Positions 38,215 to 47,017 of a DNA stretch of 64,000 bases are shown piece by piece; positions within the stretch are counted from its first letter, which is position 1; every line of letters begins with the position of its first letter. The stretch is from Paenibacillus sp. HGH0039 (GTDB taxonomy: Bacteria; Bacillota; Bacilli; Paenibacillales; NBRC-103111): the NCBI RefSeq assembly GCF_000411255.1, contig NZ_KE150412.1, forward strand, positions 3,204,842 through 3,268,841. Reading direction: 5' to 3'. The position numbers were made by a program, and so were the translations under genes. Under the pieces are notes generated by a model. The model was not told where the DNA came from, did not search any database, and was given only the letters and a program-made list of their open reading frames with translations.

Positions 38215-39408
38215 TTATAGGGATTTTTGTTGCCAAGCATGGTACTGCTCACGGAAAGACGCCGGCCAGTTGGCCTCATTCATGCCGTATTGAGCGAGGA
38301 ATGCAAACGCCCAGCGCTCGATGCCGAATCCTACGCAGCCGGTAACGGCGGCACGCTTGCCTACTTTGATGTCGAAGGCGTTGCCGAATGTGTTGCTGTG
38401 GAAGTTGACGGAACTGCAGGCGATGGACTTGTCCAGGTACGGAATCGTCAAACGCAGTTCATATTTCATCTCCTGATTGCGCTGGAAGGACGCTTTTACC
38501 TGAAAATCGTTGGTGAAAAACGGATCGTTCGCAATTTCAAGCAAGCTGTCGACTTCCCACTCTACGGCAAGCTCTTTAATGTATTCGATGGATTTCAGAC
38601 GATTTTCTTTCACGAAATCCGGTTTTCCCACAAAAATAATTTCCCGCATCGAGAAATCGAGCAGACGGCCGAAATCGGTGTGGTTCTTGGATTCGAACCG
38701 GTGACACTTCGCGACAGCCGTTACTACGATTCCGTCTCCTTCGAGAGTCTCGCCCTGCAGGCCTTCATAGCAGTGGTAGCACGTGGACGGGTTCATCGTA
38801 AATTTAGGCTTCGGCATGGTGGCGTTCAGATCGAGCGGAAGCTCGTCCTTCCAGCCGCCGGTAGCACGGATTGAGTCGGAGAAGGATTCGATCACATCCA
38901 AATCTTCGCGTAGGTGCGTGAGGAAGTGGATATGCTCCGGAAAAGAAGTGAAGTGATTCGTTTTGTTCAAGGTCTCCGAGTGAATCACGGCCGGGTAAGA
39001 CTCTTCCTTCACCTGGAAGCGATTCGCAATCTTCGTAACGAACGAATAGTCGAGAAAGCGCATGAGAGAGGAGAACGGCTCGCGGAAAATAAACAGGCCC
39101 GGCTCCAGCACCTTAATGCTCTTGCTTTCCACGAGTTCGCGGATAATGTCGCCGCTGTATGGAACGGAAACTTCGTTGCGGAACAGGATGTTTTCTTTAA
39201 AACCGAAGTCGCCCTTGGAGAAGCGTTCGATAAGACGCTCTACGCGTTCGCGGATCGCTTCGTCGCCGTTCGGGGACGTATGGACGATCCGGAGATGTCC
39301 GTCTTCCAAAGAAATTTCCTGAATGTGCTCATCCACGAAAGCGGATGCGTATTTAACCTGTCCGTGCTGGCTTTCGGAAAGCCGTTCCAGCGATATTTTG
39401 CATTCCAT
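38215..39408 (-). CDS. Amino acid:[carrier protein] ligase, class-II aaRS-like
   Basis: The 397-residue protein resembles the truncated seryl-tRNA-synthetase homologues that activate glycine or alanine with ATP and transfer it to the phosphopantetheine of a carrier protein instead of tRNA. Class-II motif 2 is KCHRFES (about 235-240) and motif 3 is GFGIERWAFAF (about 360-370). The likely zinc ligands of this subfamily are a cysteine in TCYHC (C210/C213), E239 and C358. There is no tRNA-binding coiled-coil domain. It starts four bases after the carrier-protein stop, with GGAGGTAAC overlapping that stop, so the two are translationally coupled. The amino acid cannot be read from the sequence. Confidence 0.85.
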   Translation of the reverse strand: MECKISLERLSESQHGQVKYASAFVDEHIQEISLEDGHLRIVHTSPNGDEAIRERVERLIERFSKGDFGFKENILFRNEVSVPYSGDIIRELVESKSIKVLEPGLFIFREPFSSLMRFLDYSFVTKIANRFQVKEESYPAVIHSETLNKTNHFTSFPEHIHFLTHLREDLDVIESFSDSIRATGGWKDELPLDLNATMPKPKFTMNPSTCYHCYEGLQGETLEGDGIVVTAVAKCHRFESKNHTDFGRLLDFSMREIIFVGKPDFVKENRLKSIEYIKELAVEWEVDSLLEIANDPFFTNDFQVKASFQRNQEMKYELRLTIPYLDKSIACSSVNFHSNTFGNAFDIKVGKRAAVTGCVGFGIERWAFAFLAQYGMNEANWPASFREQYHAWQQKSL

Positions 39409-39412
39409 GGTG

Positions 39413-39664
39413 TTACCTCCCGGTTTTCGTGGAAATGAATTGGGCGATCTCGCGAACGGTATTCATCGGATACAGCATCAGATCTTGGTTCGTCACTTGA
39501 ATGCCGTACGTTTGCTCGATATGAGCGATCAGTGCCGTAGCACCCATCGAGTCGATAAAGCCGTAATCGAACAGATGAACATCTACGCCGAAATCGTCAT
39601 CATCTTCTTCAATCTCATAGCGGCTTCTGATGTGTTCTTCCAGCTGCTTTATGATTTCTTCCAT
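39413..39664 (-). CDS. Acyl/aminoacyl carrier protein (DltC/ACP-like)
   Basis: The 83-residue acidic helical protein has the phosphopantetheine attachment serine S39 in LFDYGFIDSMGATALI. That matches the LxxxGxxDSM pattern of DltC more than the DSL of fatty-acid ACPs. After modification by a phosphopantetheinyl transferase it would carry an aminoacyl thioester. GGGAGG lies about ten bases upstream of ATG 39664. The next gene, four bases on, is the aaRS-like ligase, its probable loading enzyme, and the MBOAT is its probable acceptor partner. No phosphopantetheinyl transferase is in the window. Confidence 0.9.
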   Translation of the reverse strand: MEEIIKQLEEHIRSRYEIEEDDDDFGVDVHLFDYGFIDSMGATALIAHIEQTYGIQVTNQDLMLYPMNTVREIAQFISTKTGR

Positions 39665-39710
39665 AGTCAGTCGGGCCTCCCAGGCAGGAATAGATTGGTG
39701 TAAAGAAGGC

Positions 39711-39753
39711 GTACAGCCGGATGGGCCGTAGGAACGGCAGGCACCGGCTGTAC
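39711..39753 (-). repeat. Intercistronic hairpin before the carrier-protein gene
   Basis: GTACAGCCGG (39711-39720) and CCGGCTGTAC (39744-39753) form a perfect 10-bp stem. The loop holds a second complementary pair, GCCGT/ACGGC. There is no T-run after it on the minus strand. It lies between the large FG-GAP gene and the carrier gene and may protect or process the downstream mRNA. Confidence 0.65.
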
Positions 39754-39787
39754 TCGGGAGCGGGACGGCGTTAACCGGCCCCTCCGT

Positions 39788-42700
39788 TTATTTTTTAAGA
39801 GACAGGCTTATGGTCGTCTTATCTCCGTAACGCGTAAGTGTATACATGCCGGTTGCCGCATCTTGTTCAAGCTTGATATCCGCCTGATTTCCCGGGATCG
39901 TCAGCCCGTCCGGGCTGTAGATTTTAATTTGCTGCAGACCGGCCGCCTGCAAATTGAGTTTCCAGGTGCCGCTCTCGTGGGTATCCAGCTCGAACGGCAC
40001 ATTGGCACGGACAATGTGAGCTTCCCCGGCAGGCTTGCCGATATGAAGCTGCGCCTCGCGGGCAAGGCCGAGGTACAGCTTGCCGCTGCGCTCGGTGTAT
40101 ACGTCGGACTTGGCGGCAAGGGAGTAAGGCGCGTATTTCTCGCCTTTTTCCACCACGACGCCCGGCGTATTGGCGTACTCGGCCGCCTGTTTCGGCACGG
40201 CGGACGTATCCGCTCCGATCGTGAGAGACAGATGAAGGCCTTTGCCGGAAATCCGGTCTTTCACTTCGTCCATGATATAGTCGGCCCAGGTGCGCTTCAC
40301 GGTAACCTGCGTTGTCAAGGTAGTCAGGAAGGAACGGGCCATTTGGGTTTCCGTCATAAAGTTATAATCGTACTGATTCCGAATGTCATCGAGGAAGGAA
40401 GCGAAATCCTCCAGTTCCCCTACGCGAGCAGGGAAGTGATACTCAATGTGTTCGAAGTAATCAATGGGCATATCGCGTTTGATATAAGAATCGTAAATAT
40501 CGACCGTAGAGCTTTCGCCTGTTTTGCGAAGCACCGGAGCCGGCGTGTAAATCAGCATAGGCTGATCGCTGCCGCTCTTGTCCTTCGTCAGCAGGAAAGG
40601 AAGCCCCCAGATGTAATCCGTACCGAGCCGGGGCTCTGTAGGCGTATGTGACGGCGTAAAGCCAAAGTTGAACCAGATTCCCTGCTCGTTCTCGTTGCGG
40701 AGTGTCTGAAGCCGGTCCGGGAAGTTGATCCGCCAGGTGTGCTGGTTCGTTCCGGGCATCGTCCAGGGAAGGCCGAGCTTCTCGAACGCCTGCTTGTGCA
40801 GAGCGATCTCCTGCTTCTCCTGGGCGTCGCTGACGAAATTGTGCACATATATGTGCGGATACAATTCGAGATGATTCTGCTTCGTATACTGCAGGAACTC
40901 CTGCAGTTCCGCCTTGTAAGGGAAGGCCGGCGAATCGACCGGAACCGGCGATCCGAACTCCAGCTGTCCGACGATCAGGTCTACGACACCGTCGTGATTC
41001 ACATCGTGCCAGACCGGCACGGAGTTGTGCCCGCCGACCAGGGCGTTCGTGCCCATCTGATTCAGCGTGGCGCCGTTTACGCTTCCCTGGGCGGTGAAGG
41101 TTCCGCCGCTTTCCTGGCGGAACACGCGCAGATCCCCCTCGTTGCTGCCGACAACGAGGTCCGCCCGGCCGTCGCCGTCCATGTCACGGACGGACGGCGC
41201 GGCGTACTTGGCGCCGACGTCCGCGACTACGGCGCCGGCGGAGAGGCGCAGCGCGCCTGCCTGCGGCGCGCGGTACACCCGGACCTTGCCGTCGGCGTCT
41301 CCGACGACCAGGTCCGGAAAGCCTTGGCCGCGGAGATCTCCCGCGGCCGCGATAGCCGGTCCGGGCACCTTGATGGGCCCGGACGGGTCCTGCAGGGCGG
41401 TTAGCGGCGCGAACCGCCCGCCGCCTTGGCCGAGCGCGATCTGCACGGCCCCGGTGGCATCGCTGACGAGAAGGTCGATCTTCCCGTCGGCGTTCCAGTC
41501 CACCGCATGCACGGAAGCATGCGGACCGGTCTTGAGCGGCTGGCCACTCGTCAGCAGCAGCTTCTCCGGCTTGCCGTACACATCCGGCAGCTTGAGGCCG
41601 CCCGGCGCGGGATCGCGCTCGTAAGCCTCCGGCTTCGGCCCGAGGTTCGGATACACGTAGACGTATCCGTCGCTGCTGCCGGCGAGAAGGTCTTCCTTCC
41701 CGTCCCCGTTGATGTCCGCGAACGCCGGTACGAGCCGGTGCGGGCCTTCTACGGGATCGGCCAGCGATTTGTAGTCCGGATACTCCGCCAGGCGTATGGC
41801 GCCTTCCTCGGACTGCAGATGCATGCCGCTGCTGTAATACGAAGCGGGCGATTCCCCGCTGAACTGCGGCTTCTCGTTGGATCCGCCGTTCAGGTGGACG
41901 GAGACGCTCTCTTTCCACTGTCCCCAATAGAAGGCGGAGCGGACCAGCGAGAAGGACGGGATCTGATTGTACTTCTTCGTCAGCTCCGCCCATTGGATCG
42001 CTTCCTTGTCCTTGAACGCTGGCATGGCTTCGAAATGGTTCTGGTAGGACATGGCCGGACGCCCGTAAGGCCCGAGTACTTTGGTCACGCTGTACCCGAA
42101 GGTTTCCTTGGACACGTAAGTGACGAATTCCGTGCGGAACTGGGCGTTGGCCGCCGAGAAAGCGAAGTTGAAGTAGGGCTCCAGCTTCAGGTCTTTCTTG
42201 TCGAAAAAGGCGGTGCCCGGTTTCAGGCTCCGCTGCTGATCGTACTTGGCGGCCAGGCTGCCGAACCCCTGCGTGGGGTCCATGCCGCTTTGAAGATCGT
42301 AGCCCGTAATAAAGTACCGGTTAGGCAGGAAGGTGCTGCTCAGGAGTACCGTTCCTTCGCCGACCTTATTGACGGCGACGAGCGCTTGTCCGTTCAGCGT
42401 AACCAGCGGCTGCGCCGTTGAAGGATCAAGGCCGTAGCCCCAATAGAAGCCCGGAAGATTGTCCATCGTTTCCCGTTTGAAGAAATTATCGCTGAAAAGT
42501 TTGATGACTTCCTGCATGCCTTGAGCGTTCACCGGCACGGCCGGATATTGAAACTGCGGTTTGGCCTGCGGCGGCGCTATGAGCTGCGTCTGATAGGCTC
42601 CCAGAAAATCGGCGGGAAACTTGCTTGCGAACGCATTGTCGAGAAGCAAATGCCCTCCGTTTTGCACATAGTCCTGGAGCTTCTGGATGTATCCGTTGTC

Positions 42701-42979
42701 GGGTATGTTTGCGAGCTCCGGATCCGGCACGACCGCATCGTACGATTGCAGCTTGCGGGCCGACACTTCATCCATCGGCTTCCGTTCAAGCTCCAGATTC
42801 GCCGCCAGCGACTGCCGGAACTGTTCGAATGCCGCCGTGTCATAGCGATCGCCGCCGGTTGCGTACAGCAGGCGGACCTGCTCTTTCTTCCCTGTGAGGA
42901 AGGCTGCCGCTCCGACTGCCAAGAGAAGGGCGGCCAGGCAAAATACCGCTATGGCGGTTCTTTTTTTCGACAAATTCAT
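39788..42979 (-). CDS. Large exported FG-GAP/VCBS-repeat protein
   Basis: The product is about 1063 residues with a basic N-terminus and one signal anchor (about 8-26). The first ~270 residues include a Rossmann/GATase-like stretch (RLLYATGGDRYDTAAF, then YVQNGGHLLLDN). The middle (about 400-700) holds at least five FG-GAP-type repeats with calcium-binding DxDxDG loops, such as DINGDGKEDLL, DWNADGKIDLL and DMDGDGRADLV, predicting a beta-propeller. The C-terminal third, with HIYVHNF and YPHI-type strands, resembles carbohydrate-active barrels but I cannot name a family. The repeat region is markedly more GC-rich than its flanks. ATG 42979 or TTG 42973 (after GAGGG) is the start; an upstream ATG at 43108 lies before the promoter. 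It opens the dlt-like operon. Confidence 0.75.
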   Translation of the reverse strand: MNLSKKRTAIAVFCLAALLLAVGAAAFLTGKKEQVRLLYATGGDRYDTAAFEQFRQSLAANLELERKPMDEVSARKLQSYDAVVPDPELANIPDNGYIQKLQDYVQNGGHLLLDNAFASKFPADFLGAYQTQLIAPPQAKPQFQYPAVPVNAQGMQEVIKLFSDNFFKRETMDNLPGFYWGYGLDPSTAQPLVTLNGQALVAVNKVGEGTVLLSSTFLPNRYFITGYDLQSGMDPTQGFGSLAAKYDQQRSLKPGTAFFDKKDLKLEPYFNFAFSAANAQFRTEFVTYVSKETFGYSVTKVLGPYGRPAMSYQNHFEAMPAFKDKEAIQWAELTKKYNQIPSFSLVRSAFYWGQWKESVSVHLNGGSNEKPQFSGESPASYYSSGMHLQSEEGAIRLAEYPDYKSLADPVEGPHRLVPAFADINGDGKEDLLAGSSDGYVYVYPNLGPKPEAYERDPAPGGLKLPDVYGKPEKLLLTSGQPLKTGPHASVHAVDWNADGKIDLLVSDATGAVQIALGQGGGRFAPLTALQDPSGPIKVPGPAIAAAGDLRGQGFPDLVVGDADGKVRVYRAPQAGALRLSAGAVVADVGAKYAAPSVRDMDGDGRADLVVGSNEGDLRVFRQESGGTFTAQGSVNGATLNQMGTNALVGGHNSVPVWHDVNHDGVVDLIVGQLEFGSPVPVDSPAFPYKAELQEFLQYTKQNHLELYPHIYVHNFVSDAQEKQEIALHKQAFEKLGLPWTMPGTNQHTWRINFPDRLQTLRNENEQGIWFNFGFTPSHTPTEPRLGTDYIWGLPFLLTKDKSGSDQPMLIYTPAPVLRKTGESSTVDIYDSYIKRDMPIDYFEHIEYHFPARVGELEDFASFLDDIRNQYDYNFMTETQMARSFLTTLTTQVTVKRTWADYIMDEVKDRISGKGLHLSLTIGADTSAVPKQAAEYANTPGVVVEKGEKYAPYSLAAKSDVYTERSGKLYLGLAREAQLHIGKPAGEAHIVRANVPFELDTHESGTWKLNLQAAGLQQIKIYSPDGLTIPGNQADIKLEQDAATGMYTLTRYGDKTTISLSLKK

Positions 42980-43007
42980 CCCTCGATTTTTGTATATGAT
43001 CCTTGCC

Positions 43008-43036
43008 ATTATAGCACTTCTCCCTCCGTTTGTTAA
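43008..43036 (-). promoter_or_regulatory. Promoter of the dlt-like operon
   Basis: On the minus strand TTAACA (43036-43031), 17 bases, TATAAT (43013-43008). Transcription would start near 43001, giving a short leader with GAGGG just before the start codon of the FG-GAP gene. Confidence 0.65.
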
Positions 43037-43107
43037 CTTTGGGAGCGGCTGCGCCGCGGTTCCGCGCATTCGCCGAATCCGAAAAATTTTGCCGAAAAAT
43101 AGGTTCA

Positions 43108-43132
43108 TAAATAAAACCTCAAGCGCCGATAT
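43108..43132 (+). promoter_or_regulatory. Candidate sigma-D promoter of the chemoreceptor gene
   Basis: GCCGATAT at 43125-43132 is a perfect match to the sigma-D (motility) -10 element. TAAA lies at 43108-43111, 13 bases upstream, two fewer than the B. subtilis optimum. Chemoreceptor genes are typical sigma-D targets. Confidence 0.6.
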
Positions 43133-43187
43133 ATAGGAAAGGTGAATATTTACAATCCGAAATCATTCTGACAAATGGGGAGTTGCT

Positions 43188-45332
43188 ATGAGTAACAAGT
43201 GGAGTGAGAAGATAGCCGGAGGCTGGCGGAGCGCGGTCAAAAAGATACAGAACCTTGCGCCGGCCAAGACTGCGGCGGGCGGCCCTTCCGGCCCGGGGGG
43301 AGGCGGGAATTCGATTCCCGCGCTAAAAGCCGTAGGAACGAAGCTGTTCGTCATCTTTTTTCTCAGCATTCTGATCGCCGTTCTGATTGTGGGAACGCTG
43401 TCTTACCAGACTTCCAGCAGCGTTGTGGAAGAAGAAGTATCGAAAGCGGCTCAACAGACCGTTATCCAGACGGGAGAAAAGCTTGATTTTCTTTTCCGGA
43501 CTTACGAGAAGATGTCGCTGGATATTATGATCGACAAAACGGTCGGCGCTTCGGTGGATCAGCTTGCACGCCCGAATATATCCGATTCGGATGTCGCCAT
43601 CGCCCGGATGAATCTGGACAGCAACCTCAAGAAATACTCGCAAACGGACGAGAATCTGGCGGGCATTTACATTATTCCGGTAACGGAAAAAGGGGTTCCT
43701 ACCGGCTACGGTCAGGAAAAGCTGATTCAGGAGAATACCGCTCTCATTAAGAGCGTGAAGGATGGAGACGGTAAGGCCATCTGGTTCGATTCGAAAATCA
43801 ACGGCTATTTTACACAGCTTTCCTTCCCTACATTCGGTGTCGCGCGTGTAATGAAGAACGATTACGGACAAGGGAATTATATGGTCCTGCTGGAGATCAA
43901 GACGGACTATCTCTACAATCAGCTTTCCGGCGTTCACGTCGGACAAACGGGCAGGATCGAAGCGATGAATGCCAAACAGCAGCTGATGGTGACCGAGAAA
44001 TCCGACATGATCGGCAAGGAAGCACAGGTTAAACTGGAAGGCCAGCTGCAGGATCAAGGCCGTACGAAGGCCGATGTGAGCGGAGAACCGAATCTGATCG
44101 TTTATACAAAAAGCAAACAGACGGGCTGGCTCATTTACGGCTTTGCGCCGCTGGATGAAATCACGGAAAAGGCGAACGGCATTTTCGTATTGACCGTCTG
44201 GGTGGCGATTATTTCCGCTCTGCTTGCGGTCGTGGTCGGCTGGCTGATGAGCCGCATGATCGGCAAACCGCTGGTCGAGCTGGGCCATCTGATGAACGAA
44301 GGAGAGAAGGGCAACCTGGCGGTACGCACTCTCTTCACACAGCGTCAGGACGAGATCGGCCAAGTGGGCAAGAGCTTTAACGGCATGATGAGCAAAATCA
44401 CGGATCTCGTCAATCAGACGAACCGTTCGGCGGACAGCGTGCTCGAAACGGCGCGGGAGCTTACGGACGCATCCAAGAAAACCGCGCTTTCGGCGCGGGA
44501 AATCGCGACGGCTACGGAAGATATCGCCGGAGGGGCGACAAGCCTGGCAGTTGCGGCCGAGAACGGAAACGATCTGACATCTCAAATTTCCGAGCAGATG
44601 AAATACGTCATCGAGAAAAACATCCGGATGTCTATCGCCACTTCCGAAGTGCAGCAGATGAGTGAGCGGGGCATCGAGCAGATGGATGAACTGACGCAGA
44701 AAACTCTGCAGAGCGAGCAGATGACCCACTCTCTCGTAGACCGGGTCGATACGCTCAAGCAGAGCACCAGTTCCATCCGCAAAATTCTCGATGTGCTTAC
44801 GAAAATCACCGCGCAGACGAATATTTTGTCGTTGAACGCGAGTATTGAAGCGGCGCGTGCCGGAGCGGCGGGCAAGGGGTTCATGGTCGTTGCCGGAGAG
44901 ATCCGCAATCTGGCGGACCAATCCAGAGAATCGATCGTGAACGTAGCCCAGATCACCGAGGAAATTCAGCGCGAGATGGACGCTACGGTAGAAGCGCTGT
45001 CGGCCGCTTATCCGCTGTTCCGCGAACAGACGGAGTCGGTGAAGGAGGCGAACCAGATGTTCTCTTCCGTGAAAAACGAGATGGACAATCTGCTCATCCA
45101 GTTGGATGAGGTCTCGACTTCCATCAACGATCTGAACGAGTCCCAGATGACGCTTGCCGATGCGATGGCCAACGTGAGTGCCGTTGCGGAGCAATCTTCC
45201 GCGACAAGCGAAGAAGTCGCTTCCCTGAGCAGCGAGCAGCAGAGCGTGAGCGAAGGGCTGGTACGCCTGTCCGGAAAGCTGGAGGACGTTTCCAGCCAGT
45301 TGAGCGAATCGCTGACGAAGTTCAAGGTGTAG
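43188..45332 (+). CDS. Methyl-accepting chemotaxis protein
   Basis: The 714-residue receptor has a cytoplasmic Gly/Pro-rich N-terminus of about 45 residues, unusual for the family, then TM1 (about 52-72). A Cache-like extracellular sensor of roughly 270 residues follows, then TM2 (about 330-350), HAMP (about 350-405) and a long helical signalling domain. The hairpin tip that binds CheA/CheW reads ILSLNASIEAARAGAAGKGF, followed by VVAGEIRNLADQS. No C-terminal CheR/CheB tether pentapeptide is seen. The ATG has GGGGAG about seven bases upstream. It is divergent from the dlt-like operon, with promoters close together; the ligand is unknown. Confidence 0.95.
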   Translation: MSNKWSEKIAGGWRSAVKKIQNLAPAKTAAGGPSGPGGGGNSIPALKAVGTKLFVIFFLSILIAVLIVGTLSYQTSSSVVEEEVSKAAQQTVIQTGEKLDFLFRTYEKMSLDIMIDKTVGASVDQLARPNISDSDVAIARMNLDSNLKKYSQTDENLAGIYIIPVTEKGVPTGYGQEKLIQENTALIKSVKDGDGKAIWFDSKINGYFTQLSFPTFGVARVMKNDYGQGNYMVLLEIKTDYLYNQLSGVHVGQTGRIEAMNAKQQLMVTEKSDMIGKEAQVKLEGQLQDQGRTKADVSGEPNLIVYTKSKQTGWLIYGFAPLDEITEKANGIFVLTVWVAIISALLAVVVGWLMSRMIGKPLVELGHLMNEGEKGNLAVRTLFTQRQDEIGQVGKSFNGMMSKITDLVNQTNRSADSVLETARELTDASKKTALSAREIATATEDIAGGATSLAVAAENGNDLTSQISEQMKYVIEKNIRMSIATSEVQQMSERGIEQMDELTQKTLQSEQMTHSLVDRVDTLKQSTSSIRKILDVLTKITAQTNILSLNASIEAARAGAAGKGFMVVAGEIRNLADQSRESIVNVAQITEEIQREMDATVEALSAAYPLFREQTESVKEANQMFSSVKNEMDNLLIQLDEVSTSINDLNESQMTLADAMANVSAVAEQSSATSEEVASLSSEQQSVSEGLVRLSGKLEDVSSQLSESLTKFKV

Positions 45333-45355
45333 AACCGGATCGATAAACCGCACAG

Positions 45356-45399
45356 CAAAAAGCCCGGCCGACGCAGCATCCTGCGGTGGCCGGGCTTTT
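45356..45399. terminator. Bidirectional terminator between MCP and glyS
   Basis: AAAAAGCCCGGCC pairs with GGCCGGGCTTTT, with an inner CGCAG/CTGCG pair, giving A- and T-tails on the two sides. Confidence 0.92.
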
Positions 45400-45493
45400 C
45401 ATGTAGGAAGTCCCTTGCGGGGCGGAGCGCAGCTTTTTTAGATTCACGCTGTATTCCGCTCCATAAGGGGCTTTTAATCAGCTCCATGCTGTC

Positions 45494-46879
45494 TTAGAAC
45501 TGAATTTTGCTCTCGATGAACGCCTTCAGCTCGCTGATCGGCATCCGGGTTTGTTCCATCGTATCGCGATCGCGCACGGTAACTTGGCCGTCCTGTTCGG
45601 ACTCGAAGTCGTACGTGATGCAGAACGGCGTGCCGATCTCATCGTGACGGCGGTAACGCTTGCCGATGGAGCCGGTGTCGTCGTAATCGACCATGAAGCT
45701 TTTGGCCAGATCGGAGAAGATCGCCTGCGCGCCTTCGGACAGCTTCTTGGAAAGCGGGAAGATCGCCGCTTTGAAAGGAGCAAGCGCCGGGTGAAGGTGA
45801 AGCACGGTGCGGCTGTCGTCGCCTTCCAGCTTCTGCTCTTCGAAGGCGTCGATCAGGAAGGCCAGCGTTACGCGGTCGGCGCCGAGCGAAGGCTCGATGC
45901 AGTACGGCACGTACTTCTCGTTGCCCGCTTCTTGATCCACATAGTTGAAATCTTCGCCGGAGTGTTCCATATGCTGCTTCAGGTCGTAATCGGTGCGATC
46001 GGCGATGCCCCAGAGCTCGCCCCAGCCGAACGGGAAGCGGTACTCGATATCCGTCGTGGCATTGCTGTAGTGGGACAGCTCGTCATCGGAGTGGTCGCGC
46101 AGACGGATGCTGGCTTCTTTCACGCCGAGGTTCAAGAGCCAGTCGCGGCAGTATGCGCGCCAGTATTCGAACCATTTCATGTCCTCGCCCGGTTTGCAGA
46201 AGAATTCAAGCTCCATCTGTTCAAACTCGCGCGTACGGAAGGTGAAGTTGCCCGGCGTGATTTCGTTCCGGAAGCTTTTGCCGATCTGGCCGATACCGAA
46301 AGGAAGCTTTTTGCGCATGGTGCGCTGTACGTTCTTGAAATTCACGAAAATACCCTGCGCCGTTTCCGGACGCATGTAAACGACGTTGGAGCTGGACTCC
46401 GTTACGCCCTGGAACGTTTTGAACATCAGGTTGAACTGGCGGATGTCCGTGAAATCGCGGCTGCCGCAATCCGGACAGGCGATTTCGTGCTCGTCCATCA
46501 GCGCTTTCATCTGATCGAAGGACAAGCCGTCCACCACGAGCTCGATGCCTTTGGCATCCAAAGCGTTTTCGATGATTTTATCCGCGCGGTGGCGGGCCTT
46601 GCACTGTTTGCAGTCGATCATCGGATCGTTGAAGTTGCCGACGTGGCCGGATGCGACCCATGCTTGCGGGTTCATCAGGATAGCGGCGTCCAGACCGACG
46701 TTGTACGGAGACTCCTGGACGAATTTTTTCCACCAGGCGCGCTTCACGTTGTTCTTCAGTTCTACGCCGAGAGGGCCGTAATCCCACGTGTTGGCCAGGC
46801 CGCCGTAAATTTCGGAACCCGGGAAAATAAAACCTCTGTGCTTGGCCAGAGCTACGATTTGATCCATGTTGACGCTCAT
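45494..46879 (-). CDS. glyS: Glycyl-tRNA synthetase, alpha2 type
   Basis: This enzyme charges tRNA-Gly with glycine. The 461-residue protein is the single-chain dimeric type, not the bacterial GlyQ/GlyS tetramer. Class-II motifs are visible: motif 1 around [12 protein letters not shown], motif 2 [21 protein letters not shown] and motif 3 EPSLGADR. A zinc site is likely in the insertion with CKQC and CPDCG. The C-terminal anticodon-binding domain (about 355-461) contains [25 protein letters not shown] 46879 has AAAGGAG nine bases upstream; the in-frame ATG at 46933 adds 18 unsupported residues. A glycine T-box precedes it. It lies just downstream of an amino acid:carrier ligase locus, but on a separate transcript. 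Confidence 0.97.
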   Translation of the reverse strand: MSVNMDQIVALAKHRGFIFPGSEIYGGLANTWDYGPLGVELKNNVKRAWWKKFVQESPYNVGLDAAILMNPQAWVASGHVGNFNDPMIDCKQCKARHRADKIIENALDAKGIELVVDGLSFDQMKALMDEHEIACPDCGSRDFTDIRQFNLMFKTFQGVTESSSNVVYMRPETAQGIFVNFKNVQRTMRKKLPFGIGQIGKSFRNEITPGNFTFRTREFEQMELEFFCKPGEDMKWFEYWRAYCRDWLLNLGVKEASIRLRDHSDDELSHYSNATTDIEYRFPFGWGELWGIADRTDYDLKQHMEHSGEDFNYVDQEAGNEKYVPYCIEPSLGADRVTLAFLIDAFEEQKLEGDDSRTVLHLHPALAPFKAAIFPLSKKLSEGAQAIFSDLAKSFMVDYDDTGSIGKRYRRHDEIGTPFCITYDFESEQDGQVTVRDRDTMEQTRMPISELKAFIESKIQF

Positions 46880-47017
46880 TTTTGTTCGCTCCTTTGCGTA
46901 TTTCGGGAATGGGTAAAACATGATGCAAGCCAAATCGCCTGATCGCTGCCCGGGTCATGGGAATTTCCGTCTGAGCAGACTCCGCAGATCCGTACGGAGC
47001 CCTCCGCCGCCCAATCG

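Noticed and set aside
35993-39664. Interpretation as a plain polysaccharide O-acetylation cassette
   Set aside because: MBOAT plus SGNH alone would fit, but the adjacent carrier protein, aminoacyl ligase and DltX-like peptide point to aminoacyl transfer instead.
43323-45353. 676-codon open frame antisense to the chemoreceptor gene
   Set aside because: Leu/His/Arg-rich composition typical of the complement of a coiled-coil gene.
45551-46942. 463-codon open frame antisense to glyS
   Set aside because: The glyS frame is preceded by a T-box and carries class-II motifs; the antisense frame has neither.
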